From Prolixibacteraceae bacterium UBA5740 (GTDB taxonomy: Bacteria > Bacteroidota > Bacteroidia > Bacteroidales > Prolixibacteraceae), in assembly GCA_002419285.1 (NCBI GenBank), contig DIFU01000146.1:1-14616 (forward strand): 14,616 nt of DNA, in the 5' to 3' direction. The translations under genes were made by a program, and so were the position numbers. The notes beneath the pieces were generated by a model. That model saw only the letters and a list, made by a program, of their open reading frames with translations, was not told where the DNA came from and made no database searches. This document shows, in pieces, positions 6,317-13,386 of this stretch (position 1 is its first letter; every line of letters begins with the position of its first letter).

Positions 6317-6703
6317 CTAACGTTTCGAGAACTGGAATCTCTTACGGGCCTTGGGTTGTCCAGGCTTTTTACGTTCCACTTCACGTGGGTCACGTGTAAG
6401 AAAACCGGCATGTTTCAGTTTGGGGCGATTTTCGGCATCGATTTCAACCAATGCCCTGGCAATACCGAGACGAAGAGCTTCAGCCTGACCAGTGATTCCA
6501 CCGCCATCAAGATTGGCTTTAACATCATAATTGCCTTCAACACCCAATAAGGTAAGGGCCTGTTTGGCTACAACCTGAAGCATTTCGGTTGGGAAATACT
6601 CACTCAACTCACGTTTATTGACGGTTATATTGCCTTTCCCCGGGGTGATATATACGCGCGCAACAGCTGATTTACGGCGTCCTAAGGTATTAGTAACTTC
6701 CAT
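6317..6703 (-). CDS. rpsI: 30S ribosomal protein S9
   Basis: S9 sits in the head of the small subunit, with its C-terminal tail reaching the P-site tRNA. The 128 residues are a full-length match. The N-terminal GRRKSAVARVYI (8-19), the YFPTEM segment, the Gly-rich GGGITGQAEALRLGIARAL (67-85), and LTRDPREVERKKPGQPKARKRFQFSKR with the invariant terminal SKR are all present. The start ATG at 6703 lies 3 nt after the rplM stop, so the two are translationally coupled, as rplM and rpsI are in most bacteria. Confidence 0.98.
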   Translation of the reverse strand: MEVTNTLGRRKSAVARVYITPGKGNITVNKRELSEYFPTEMLQVVAKQALTLLGVEGNYDVKANLDGGGITGQAEALRLGIARALVEIDAENRPKLKHAGFLTRDPREVERKKPGQPKARKRFQFSKR

Positions 6704-6706
6704 AGC

Positions 6707-7162
6707 TTATTTAATCGTATTTAAGTCAATAACTTTTGGTTGCTGGGCAGCATATTTATGCTCGGGACCCACGACCACTTTTAAATTCCTGTAAATGCTT
6801 CTTCCCAGACGGTTTTTTGGCAACATACCTTTTACCGCTTTTTCAACAAGACGCTCGGGATATTTGGCAAGGATATCAAGGGGAGTCTGAAACCTCTGAC
6901 CTCCAGGATATCCGGTATGCCGGACATATACCTTGTCGGACATCTTACTGCCAGTCAGACTGACCTTCTCGGCATTGATCACAATCACGTTATCACCGCA
7001 ATCAACGTGCGGGGTATAGTTAGTCTTGTGCTTGCCGCGGAGAATACGAGCTACCGTGCTGGCCAGACGACCCAATACCATGTCGGTAGCATCTATAACT
7101 ACCCATTCTTTATTTACTGTGGCCTTATTGGCTGATACAGTCTTGAAACTCAGTGTATCCAC
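6707..7162 (-). CDS. rplM: 50S ribosomal protein L13
   Basis: L13 is an early assembly protein of the large subunit. The 151-residue protein has the Bacteroidetes-typical N-terminus MDTLSFKTVSANK, read from a GTG start codon at 7162. It also shows VIDATDMVLGRLAS, HVDCGDNVIVINA, VRHTGYPGGQ (80-89) and GMLPKNRLGRSIYRNLKV. No in-frame ATG fits the family start, so GTG is accepted; a GTG start may lower initiation. It is the first gene of the rplM-rpsI-rpsB-tsf operon, with a matching promoter about 150 nt upstream and a structured leader. Confidence 0.97.
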   Translation of the reverse strand: MDTLSFKTVSANKATVNKEWVVIDATDMVLGRLASTVARILRGKHKTNYTPHVDCGDNVIVINAEKVSLTGSKMSDKVYVRHTGYPGGQRFQTPLDILAKYPERLVEKAVKGMLPKNRLGRSIYRNLKVVVGPEHKYAAQQPKVIDLNTIK

Positions 7163-7184
7163 TTGTCTATTTTAATTTTGATTC

Positions 7185-7249
7185 AACAATTCTTACCATT
7201 GTTTTCTGTCCCGCAAAAGGTTATTCACATCGGGCATGTTGATAACCTT
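7185..7249 (-). ncRNA. Candidate structured 5' leader of rplM (two hairpins)
   Basis: On the minus-strand RNA, AAGGUUAU (7249-7242) pairs with AUAACCUU (7224-7217). After a symmetric 2x2 internal loop ACAU pairs with AUGU around the 5-nt loop GCCCG. A second hairpin pairs AACAAU (7203-7198) with AUUGUU (7190-7185) around 7 nt, ending 22 nt before the GTG start. No T run follows either stem, so they are more like translational control elements than terminators. L13 represses its own rplM-rpsI mRNA in E. coli; a similar role here is inference. Confidence 0.45.
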
Positions 7250-7310
7250 GTTTATCAGTAAGAAAATCAATATATTATACAATCTGCAAGTAAGGATAAT
7301 AATCGGACTG

Positions 7311-7341
7311 CAAAAGTATTTTCTTTTTTCAAATATACAAA
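7311..7341 (-). promoter_or_regulatory. Promoter of the rplM-rpsI-rpsB-tsf operon
   Basis: Read on the minus strand, TTTG (7341-7338) is followed after exactly 19 nt by TACTTTTG (7318-7311), a full match to the Bacteroidetes primary sigma factor consensus TTTG-N19-TAnnTTTG. Transcription would begin near 7305, giving a leader of about 140 nt. A second -7-like TATATTTG overlaps it at 7337-7330. Confidence 0.8.
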
Positions 7342-7369
7342 CAAGACTCCTCTAAAAAATTGATTTTCT

Positions 7370-7516
7370 TTACAGAAGGCCTGCAGTGTTAAATTTGTTA
7401 ACAGATCCCAAAACCGATTGCATAAGATCATTTATCGAATTCAGGCAGGATATTTTCACCCGGGTATTAAATCCATTGAAAAGTTCAATGTTTAACTGCT
7501 GATATTTTTCAGTCAT
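7370..7516 (-). CDS. Possible small ORF of 48 residues, unknown function
   Basis: An ATG at 7516 opens a frame of 48 codons closed by TAA at 7372-7370, in the divergent region between rplM and ftsX, just upstream of the rplM promoter. The product starts MTEKYQQLNIELFNGFN and ends NTAGLL, with ordinary amino-acid composition, no signal peptide and no membrane segment. I do not recognise it. It may be chance, a small conserved protein, or the leftover of a decayed gene. It has no clear promoter, and a 17-bp inverted repeat lies within it (7474-7490). Confidence is low because open frames of this size are common in AT-rich DNA. Confidence 0.22.
   Translation of the reverse strand: MTEKYQQLNIELFNGFNTRVKISCLNSINDLMQSVLGSVNKFNTAGLL
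7474..7490. repeat. Perfect 7-bp inverted repeat
   Basis: CATTGAA (7474-7480) and TTCAATG (7484-7490) are exact inverted copies separated by AAG, and an 8-bp palindrome ACCCGGGT lies at 7458-7465. Such symmetry in a divergent intergenic region could be an operator, but the spacing to the ftsX and rplM promoters (over 90 nt each) does not favour either. Confidence 0.4.
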
Positions 7517-7588
7517 AAATTAAAATGAAGACCTTTCCTTACAACAGACTGTGTTGAAAATTCATTATTCAATTCATGCTATTTTAAC

Positions 7589-7596
7589 TATTTTTG
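7589..7596 (+). promoter_or_regulatory. Candidate -7 element for the ftsX operon
   Basis: TATTTTTG is an exact TAnnTTTG match 28 nt before the ftsX ATG, giving a predicted leader of about 20 nt. No TTTG is found at the expected -33 spacing, so the promoter is uncertain. Confidence 0.4.
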
Positions 7597-7623
7597 CTAC
7601 ACATGAATCATTATTGACAAAGC

Positions 7624-8502
7624 ATGGCACGAACAAAGCCCAGAAGACTGAAAAAGAGAATTTTCACTTCCTACCTCACCTCCACCATTAGCATAACGCT
7701 GGTTTTGTTTCTGCTGGGTTTACTTGCCTTGGTTTTGTTGAATGCCGGCAGGTTGACAGACTATGTTCGTGAAAAAATAGGCTTTACACTGATTTTGCAT
7801 GAAGATTTGCCGGATTCAGAAATCAGGAAACTTGAAATCGCACTTAATGCCCAGCCTTTCTCCCGGGAAGTTACTTATATCGATAAAGAAGCTGCAGCCA
7901 AGGCTCTTGAAGAGGAGCTGGGTGAAGATTTCAAGGGATTTTTGGGTTACAATCCTCTCTTCTCCTCCTTTGAAGTCAGGCTTTTTGCGCCCTATACCCA
8001 CACCGACAGCCTCACAATACTTGAGAAAAACATGCTTCAGTATCCACAGGTCAGGGAGGTCTTTTATCAAAAGAGCCTGGTTTCCATCATCAACGAGAAT
8101 GTCAGAAAAATCAGTCTTTTCCTTATTATCTTCAGTGCCCTCATGGTATTTGTCTTTAGTGTACTGATCAACAATACCATCCGAATATCCATCTATGCGC
8201 AGCGATTTATCATCAACAATATGTTGTTGGTTGGGGCTACCCGGACTTTCGTAAGAAGGCCCTTCGTCAGAAAAAGCATTCTGTTCGGCATATATGGCGC
8301 AATTTTGGCCTGTGCCGGACTGGCAGCCCTGATGCTAACATATAAAAAGGAAATCAGTGGCATCATAAACCTTGAAGATCTGACCGTACTGGGGTTAGTG
8401 GTGCTGACAGTTTTTGTTGCCGGCATCCTTCTGTCCTGGATATCAACCTATTTTGCTGTAAACAGATTCCTGAGAATGAGGTTTGATGAATTGTTTTATT
8501 AA
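7624..8502 (+). CDS. ftsX: Cell division protein FtsX
   Basis: FtsX is the membrane part of the FtsEX complex, which uses ATP binding and hydrolysis by FtsE to activate septal peptidoglycan hydrolases. The 292-residue protein has the family layout. There is a short cytoplasmic basic N-terminus (RTKPRRLKKR) and TM1 at about 20-40. An extracytoplasmic domain follows (about 45-160, with the DxEAAxxAL-like stretch near 87-95). TM2 to TM4 lie at about 163-184, 217-239 and 254-278. The segment NNTIRISIYAQRFIINNMLLVGAT (183-206) just after TM2 is typical of the family. ftsE is not adjacent; the separate location is common in Bacteroidetes. First gene of a five-gene run, 34 nt before the DUF3098 gene. 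Confidence 0.93.
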   Translation: MARTKPRRLKKRIFTSYLTSTISITLVLFLLGLLALVLLNAGRLTDYVREKIGFTLILHEDLPDSEIRKLEIALNAQPFSREVTYIDKEAAAKALEEELGEDFKGFLGYNPLFSSFEVRLFAPYTHTDSLTILEKNMLQYPQVREVFYQKSLVSIINENVRKISLFLIIFSALMVFVFSVLINNTIRISIYAQRFIINNMLLVGATRTFVRRPFVRKSILFGIYGAILACAGLAALMLTYKKEISGIINLEDLTVLGLVVLTVFVAGILLSWISTYFAVNRFLRMRFDELFY

Positions 8503-8536
8503 AAAACTATCTTTGTCCATTCAAAAAATTTGACTG

Positions 8537-8797
8537 ATGAGCAAACAGGATAACAATCAATTGAAAGACAATCCCCGCTTCCCACTCGGACCCACAAATT
8601 ACAAGCTGATGGCTATTGGATTTGCCATCATTATCATTGGCTTTTTGCTCATGGTAGGCGGAAAGAGTGATAATCCTGAAGTCTTTAATTCCGAAATGTT
8701 CAACTTCAGGAGAATTACGCTTGCTCCCATGGTATTGCTATTCGGATTTGTTTTCCAGATTTATGCGATCATGAAAAGGTCAAAATCCGACGAATAA
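8537..8797 (+). CDS. DUF3098 family small membrane protein
   Basis: A protein of 86 residues with two predicted membrane helices (about 23-41 and 60-79) joined by an extracytoplasmic or cytoplasmic loop rich in polar residues. The pattern PLGPTNYKLMAIG, GFLLMVGGKSDNPEVFN and FNFRRITLAPMVLLFGFV matches the Bacteroidetes-specific DUF3098 family as I remember it. Function is unknown. It lies between ftsX and uppP with gaps of 34 and 15 nt, a gene order found in many Bacteroidetes, which suggests a role in division or in undecaprenyl phosphate handling, but this is inference only. Confidence 0.88.
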   Translation: MSKQDNNQLKDNPRFPLGPTNYKLMAIGFAIIIIGFLLMVGGKSDNPEVFNSEMFNFRRITLAPMVLLFGFVFQIYAIMKRSKSDE

Positions 8798-8812
8798 TAT
8801 TATCCTTCATCC

Positions 8813-9598
8813 ATGACTGTTTTTGAAGCTTTCCTTCTTGGATTGATCCAGGGACTAACCGAATTTCTGCCTGTTAGTTCCAGTGGCCATCTCGAACTGG
8901 CTAATCACCTGCTTAATATTTCAAATACTGAAAACCTCTCATTCACAATTGTCGTTCATGCAGCAACGGTTTTAAGCACAATCGTGGTTTTCAGAAATGA
9001 CTTTATAAACCTTGTCAAAGGTGGCCTTCAGTTCAGGTGGAACAGTGAAACCAAATATATCGCCATGCTTCTGGTTTCAGCAATACCGGTTGCAGTGGTT
9101 GGACTTTTCTTTCGCAATAGCGTCGAATCTGTATTTACAGAGAACCTTACCCTGATCGGCATCTGCCTGATGGTCACCGCCACATTACTCTCGTTTGCCC
9201 ATTTCAAAAAAGGAAAGCAAAATGGCCAAATCGGGTTTAAACATAGTTTTCTGATTGGCCTTGCACAAACCATAGCCGTCCTCCCGGGCATTTCCAGAAG
9301 CGGTGCAACCATTGCCACCGGGCTATTGCTTGGAAACGACCGGAAAGAGGTAGCCCGTTTTTCCTTCCTCATGGTGCTAATCCCAATTTTGGGTGCCGTG
9401 TTTTTGGATATAGTAAAGGGAGACTGGAATGATGAACTGAAAATTGGTTTTCTTCAATTATCCATTGGATTTCTGGCTGCTTTTTTGTCCGGACTGGCTG
9501 CTTGTCGCATTATGATCCGACTGGTTTCCAGGGGGAACCTGATTTATTTCGCAATATACTGCGTCATTATTGGGCTTATTGCTATCTTTGCAGCCTGA
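8813..9598 (+). CDS. uppP: Undecaprenyl-diphosphate phosphatase
   Basis: UppP (BacA) is a polytopic inner-membrane enzyme that removes a phosphate from undecaprenyl diphosphate so that the lipid carrier can be reused for peptidoglycan and surface polysaccharide; overproduction gives bacitracin resistance. The 261-residue protein carries both conserved motifs: QGLTEFLPVSSSGHL (13-27, with Glu17 and His26) and PGISRSGATI (158-167, with Arg162). It is hydrophobic throughout with about eight membrane segments. Length is normal (about 265). It lies 15 nt after the DUF3098 gene and 35 nt before truB. Confidence 0.97.
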   Translation: MTVFEAFLLGLIQGLTEFLPVSSSGHLELANHLLNISNTENLSFTIVVHAATVLSTIVVFRNDFINLVKGGLQFRWNSETKYIAMLLVSAIPVAVVGLFFRNSVESVFTENLTLIGICLMVTATLLSFAHFKKGKQNGQIGFKHSFLIGLAQTIAVLPGISRSGATIATGLLLGNDRKEVARFSFLMVLIPILGAVFLDIVKGDWNDELKIGFLQLSIGFLAAFLSGLAACRIMIRLVSRGNLIYFAIYCVIIGLIAIFAA

Positions 9599-9633
9599 AA
9601 ATCAAGGATTACGGAAAATAATTAAACAATTTC

Positions 9634-10368
9634 ATGTCGGTAAAGACATTATCAGCCGTTGCACACCACTTTTCGGAAGGAGAAATTCTACTGTTTGATA
9701 AACCCTACGGATGGACATCATTTGATTTGGTCAGCAAGGTGCGTAATACCATTTCTAAAACACACAAGATCAAGAAGCTAAAAGTTGGGCATGCCGGTAC
9801 TTTGGATCCGTTGGCTACCGGTTTACTCATACTTTGCACAGGGAAGGCAACCAAAATGATTGATAATATTCAGGCCGAACAAAAAGAATATATAGCTACT
9901 TTGAAACTTGGAGCCACCACTCCCTCGTATGACCTTGAAAGCGAAGAAAACGGGGTATTCCCCACAGAGCATATCGACACTGCCTTGATTCAGGAAGCAA
10001 TTTGCAGTTATACCGGCACGATTGAGCAAGTTCCTCCGGCATTTTCAGCGGTCAAAATCAATGGGAAACGCGCCTATGAACATGCCCGCAAAGGGGTTGA
10101 TCCGGAACTAAAAGCAAAAACGGTTGTTATTACAAATATTGAAGTCATTTCATTTGAAATGCCCACACTTATACTCCGGATCACCTGCAGTAAAGGTACT
10201 TATATCAGATCACTTGCAAGGGATCTGGGTGAAGCACTCCAGTCAGGTGCTTATCTCACCGACCTTCGCAGAACAAGGAGTGGTGACTATCATGTGGATA
10301 ATGCCTGGACTGTGGATGATTTTTTAAAACAGGTCAGCGAACAGAAAACAAAAGAAGAAGTTAAATAA
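9634..10368 (+). CDS. truB: tRNA pseudouridine(55) synthase
   Basis: TruB converts U55 in the T-loop of most tRNAs to pseudouridine and also helps tRNA folding. The 244-residue protein has FDKPYGWTSFDLV (21-33), the catalytic motif HAGTLDPLATGLL with Asp58, QVPPAFSAVKINGKRAYEHAR, and CSKGTYIRSLARDLG near the C-terminal part of the catalytic domain. The C-terminal PUA-like domain of the longer E. coli type (about 310 residues) is absent; short forms are usual in Bacteroidetes. A Lys/Glu-rich tail ends the protein. It precedes queA by 16 nt, pairing two tRNA modification genes. Confidence 0.96.
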   Translation: MSVKTLSAVAHHFSEGEILLFDKPYGWTSFDLVSKVRNTISKTHKIKKLKVGHAGTLDPLATGLLILCTGKATKMIDNIQAEQKEYIATLKLGATTPSYDLESEENGVFPTEHIDTALIQEAICSYTGTIEQVPPAFSAVKINGKRAYEHARKGVDPELKAKTVVITNIEVISFEMPTLILRITCSKGTYIRSLARDLGEALQSGAYLTDLRRTRSGDYHVDNAWTVDDFLKQVSEQKTKEEVK

Positions 10369-10384
10369 ATAATTTGCGGAAGAT

Positions 10385-11443
10385 ATGGCAGAAATGAAAT
10401 TATCGAAATTCAAGTATAAACTACCTGACGAAAAAATTGCCCTTCATCCTTCCCCCAACCGGGACGAATCAAAATTAATGGTTCTTAACAGGGCAAAAGG
10501 TACGATTGAGCATAAAGAGTTCAAGGACGTGCTTGACTATTTTGATGACGGTGATGTTTTGATTTTCAACGATACCAAAGTATTTCCGGCTCGTCTCTAT
10601 GGCAACAAGGAGAAAACCGGAGCTGAAATTGAGGTATTTCTGCTGCGCGAACTGAATCGCGAGCAAAGACTTTGGGACGTGCTTGTTGATCCCGCAAGAA
10701 AAATCAGGATCGGCAACAAACTCTATTTTGGCGAAAATGACATGCTGGTGGCCGAGGTCATCGACAACACTACTTCACGGGGCCGGACTTTACGTTTCCT
10801 GTTCGATGGCAACTATGATGAATTTAAGAAAACGCTATACAGCCTGGGTGAAACCCCCCTGCCAAAATTCATCAACCGGCCGGTTCAACCTGAAGACAAG
10901 GAACGTTACCAAACCATCTTTGCAAAGCACGAAGGCGCGGTCGCTGCACCAACTGCCGGGCTGCATTTTAGCAGGGAACTGATGAAAAGACTCGAAATCA
11001 AGGGTGTCGACTTCTCCTATATTACCTTGCATGTCGGATTGGGCAATTTCCGGAGTGTTGATGTGGAGGACCTTACCAAACACAAAATGGATTCTGAGCA
11101 AATCTGGGTTACCGATGCAACATGCGACAGGGTAAACAAAGCAAAGGATGAAAGAAAAAACATTTGTGCCGTTGGAACCACAGTCATGAGAACGCTTGAA
11201 AGCTCAGTTTCGACCCAGGGCTACCTGAAACCATATGAGGGCTGGACAAACAAATTTATTTTCCCTCCCTTTGAATTCAGTGTGGCAAATTCCATGATTA
11301 CCAATTTCCACCTTCCCCTTTCAACTCTGCTGATGATGGTTTCGGCATTTGCAGGGTATGATCTGTTGATGGAGGCATACAGGCTTGCGTTGAAGCACGA
11401 CTACAGGTTCGGCACATATGGTGATGCCATGTTGATTATCTGA
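10385..11443 (+). CDS. queA: S-adenosylmethionine:tRNA ribosyltransferase-isomerase
   Basis: QueA transfers and isomerises the ribosyl part of SAM onto 7-aminomethyl-7-deazaguanine in tRNA, forming epoxyqueuosine at the wobble position of GUN anticodons. The 352 residues match the family length. Visible features are FKYKLPDEKIALHP near the N-terminus, RDESKLMVLNR, FNDTKVFPARL (60-70), AAPTAGLHF (187-195), and YITLHVGLGNFRSV (212-225). Near the end come TTVMRTLES and NSMITNFHLPLSTLLMM. An ATG three codons later (10394) could also be the start. It is the last gene of the ftsX run and is followed at once by a strong terminator. Confidence 0.96.
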   Translation: MAEMKLSKFKYKLPDEKIALHPSPNRDESKLMVLNRAKGTIEHKEFKDVLDYFDDGDVLIFNDTKVFPARLYGNKEKTGAEIEVFLLRELNREQRLWDVLVDPARKIRIGNKLYFGENDMLVAEVIDNTTSRGRTLRFLFDGNYDEFKKTLYSLGETPLPKFINRPVQPEDKERYQTIFAKHEGAVAAPTAGLHFSRELMKRLEIKGVDFSYITLHVGLGNFRSVDVEDLTKHKMDSEQIWVTDATCDRVNKAKDERKNICAVGTTVMRTLESSVSTQGYLKPYEGWTNKFIFPPFEFSVANSMITNFHLPLSTLLMMVSAFAGYDLLMEAYRLALKHDYRFGTYGDAMLII

Positions 11444-11460
11444 TATATGTCTGTGACAGA

Positions 11461-11498
11461 AAAAGCCATTTGCCTTGTCAGGCATATGGCTTTTTTTT
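11461..11498 (+). terminator. Intrinsic terminator of the ftsX-queA operon
   Basis: AAAAGCCAT-T-TGCC (11461-11474) pairs with GGCA-T-ATGGCTTTT (11481-11494) around the 6-nt loop TTGTCA, with a single T-T mismatch. Eight T follow the GC-rich part (11491-11498). It starts 18 nt after the queA stop. No strong promoter is visible in the following 11499-11609 spacer. Confidence 0.92.
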
Positions 11499-11609
11499 GT
11501 GGCCTGTTTTTTGAGTTTGGTACTCGCGACTGTTTACGTTATCCTGGAAAACCATTTCGGAACATTCGAAACACAGCAATGATTTATAAACAAAATAACA
11601 TTTACTATT

Positions 11610-12329
11610 ATGAAAAATCTCATATTCAGTGCTTTCGCAATTTTGTTTTTCACCACCTCCTTGTTAAGCCAGGAAATGGTCCCTGTCAGGCACATTGATG
11701 TTACCGGAAAATATGAAACAGAAGTGGAACCAGATGAATTTGTTCTTTCCCTGACAATAAGCGAATACTGGGAAGAAGAATTCAAGAAAAAAGCCGATGA
11801 AAAGGATTACCGGACCAAGGTTCCCATCGCAAGGATTGAAAATGATTTACTTCAGGCACTCTACAAGGCTGGCGTAAAAAAAGAACAGGTAAAGGTTCAG
11901 GGAATGGGTAATTGGTGGCGACAAACCGGCAAGGATTTTTTGATCAGCAAACAGCTTGAGATCAGGCTAAACGATTTTTCCATGGTAAACAAGGTAGCCC
12001 AACTGGCCGACACCAAAGGTTTCAAAAATATGTACATCCGGGAGATGACCCATTCGGGCATTGAAGAAATTGAGAAAGAAGCCAGGATCAAAGCCTTGCA
12101 AAATGCCAGGGATAAAGCAACTTACCTGCTGGAAAGTATTGGTGAGAAACCCGGCAAAGTGATTTCAGTATCTGAAACACAAGATAACCGGTGGTTAATG
12201 CAGTATGGTGACCAAATGATGATGAAGACAACTGGGGCAATGGCAGAAAGCCAAATGGAATCGGTTGAAGAACTGAAAAAAATAAAAGTGTCCTCCCAGA
12301 TTTCAGCCCGGTTTTCGATTGCAGAATAA
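11610..12329 (+). CDS. Secreted SIMPL-domain (DUF541) protein
   Basis: A 239-residue exported protein with a signal peptide: KN, then a hydrophobic stretch LIFSAFAILFF, then a likely cleavage site after TTSLLS near residue 20. There is no lipobox Cys, so it is predicted to be periplasmic or secreted. The mature part fits the SIMPL fold. It begins with IDVTGKYETEVEPDEFVLSLTI, has KKEQVKVQGM and LEIRLNDFSMVNKV in the middle, and the helix EKEARIKALQNARDKATYLLESIGEKPGKV (about 151-180), typical of the family. It ends with a beta strand (SSQISARFSI). The functions of most SIMPL proteins are unknown. It starts a new transcription unit after the queA terminator and lies 67 nt before the methyltransferase. 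Confidence 0.86.
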   Translation: MKNLIFSAFAILFFTTSLLSQEMVPVRHIDVTGKYETEVEPDEFVLSLTISEYWEEEFKKKADEKDYRTKVPIARIENDLLQALYKAGVKKEQVKVQGMGNWWRQTGKDFLISKQLEIRLNDFSMVNKVAQLADTKGFKNMYIREMTHSGIEEIEKEARIKALQNARDKATYLLESIGEKPGKVISVSETQDNRWLMQYGDQMMMKTTGAMAESQMESVEELKKIKVSSQISARFSIAE

Positions 12330-12396
12330 CATTTAGGGAATACACCTACCAAATTCAGCCGATATTGGTTAATTTGCGCAAAATAGTTTGGGTTCC

Positions 12397-13296
12397 ATGA
12401 ATGCAGCACCTTTTGTTTGCCCGGTATGTAACCATAACGGTTCTACACCGGTTTTTCAATGCAAAGACCATTTCATCACCGGCGAAAAATTTCCAATCCT
12501 TAAATGTAATGGATGCGGATTCCATTTCACCGGCAATCTTCCGGCATTAAATGACCTTGGAAGGTACTACAAATCAGATGACTACATTTCCCATTCCGAT
12601 ACACGTCAAGGCATGGTCAACCGCGTATACCATCTCGTACGCGAATACATGCTGGCCAGAAAGCTGAAAATAGTAAAAAAATATGCCGGTAAAGAGAAAG
12701 GCAATTTGCTTGACATCGGGGCTGGCACAGGGTATTTCCTCAGCTATGCCCGTCAGAAGGGATGGACGGTGTCCGGCACCGAAAAGGATCCTGATGCGCG
12801 CAACGTGGCTTTTGAAAAATGGGGAATCAAAATCCTGCCCGACAATGAACTGTTTCACCCAAGTGGTGATCTGTTTGATGCCATTACTTTGTGGCATGTC
12901 ATGGAACACCTCCCCGACCTGGATGCCCATTGGAAATGTATTTCCTCAAAACTGACACCTGATGGGGCATTGATCATTGCCCTTCCAAACCATGAATCAT
13001 CGGATGCAAAACATTATGGCTCCTTTTGGGCAGCCTGGGATGTACCCCGTCACCTTTGGCATTTCAGTCCTGCCCAGGTCAGGCAATTGGCAGGCAAACA
13101 CAGATTCAGGATCGAAGCCATGCACCCAATGCCCTTTGATGCTTTTTACATTTCCATGATGAGTGAAAAATACCGAAATAGTTCTTTCCCTTTACTGAAA
13201 GGATTGATTACTGGTAAAATCTCGTGGCTGATAAGCCTCTTTAGCACAGCAAAGTGCAGTTCGGTCATTTATGTGCTGCGAAAAAATTCTGAATAA
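12397..13296 (+). CDS. Zinc-ribbon class I SAM-dependent methyltransferase
   Basis: A soluble protein of 299 residues from the ATG at 12397; a TTG at 12388 is also in frame but less likely. The N-terminus has a zinc-ribbon: Cys8-PV-Cys11 and Cys37-NG-Cys40. The Rossmann methyltransferase core follows, with SAM motif I LLDIGAGTGYFL (104-115), an acidic end of strand 2 near GTEKD (127-131), LWHVMEHLPD (165-174) and LIIALPN (192-198). The late segment WDVPRHLWHFSP (214-225) is typical of a Methyltransf_23-type group. The substrate is unknown; related proteins act on sugars, lipids or small molecules, and no biosynthetic neighbours help. It is probably cotranscribed with the SIMPL gene or driven by the short spacer, which has a -7-like TTAATTTG at 12369-12376 but no -33 match. 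It ends at a bidirectional terminator. Confidence 0.85.
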   Translation: MNAAPFVCPVCNHNGSTPVFQCKDHFITGEKFPILKCNGCGFHFTGNLPALNDLGRYYKSDDYISHSDTRQGMVNRVYHLVREYMLARKLKIVKKYAGKEKGNLLDIGAGTGYFLSYARQKGWTVSGTEKDPDARNVAFEKWGIKILPDNELFHPSGDLFDAITLWHVMEHLPDLDAHWKCISSKLTPDGALIIALPNHESSDAKHYGSFWAAWDVPRHLWHFSPAQVRQLAGKHRFRIEAMHPMPFDAFYISMMSEKYRNSSFPLLKGLITGKISWLISLFSTAKCSSVIYVLRKNSE

Positions 13297-13332
13297 TTTT
13301 ATATTCAGCTAATTATATTCTTCTTAAGACAT

Positions 13333-13367
13333 AAAAAAAAGCCCGGCAGAATGCCAGGCTTTTTTTT
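13333..13367. terminator. Bidirectional terminator between the methyltransferase and secDF
   Basis: Eight A (13333-13340), GCC-C-GGC (13341-13347), loop AGAAT, GCC-A-GGC (13353-13359), then eight T (13360-13367). The arms pair with one C-A mismatch, and a T run follows on both strands, so the convergent methyltransferase and secDF transcripts can share it. Confidence 0.92.
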
Positions 13368-13386
13368 ATAGATGATCTGTCAACAA

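Noticed and set aside
11516..11547. Possible promoter for the SIMPL gene (TTTG then TATCCTGG after 20 nt)
   Set aside because: The -7 box has two mismatches to TAnnTTTG and would leave a long leader; too weak to report.
11447..11698. Open frame of 83 codons just after queA
   Set aside because: It runs straight through the strong terminator at 11461-11498 and overlaps the start of the SIMPL gene in another frame; the product has no recognisable pattern.
12373..12382. Ten-base palindrome TTTGCGCAAA before the methyltransferase
   Set aside because: It overlaps a -7-like element but palindromes of this length are expected by chance in a window of this size, and no second copy was seen.
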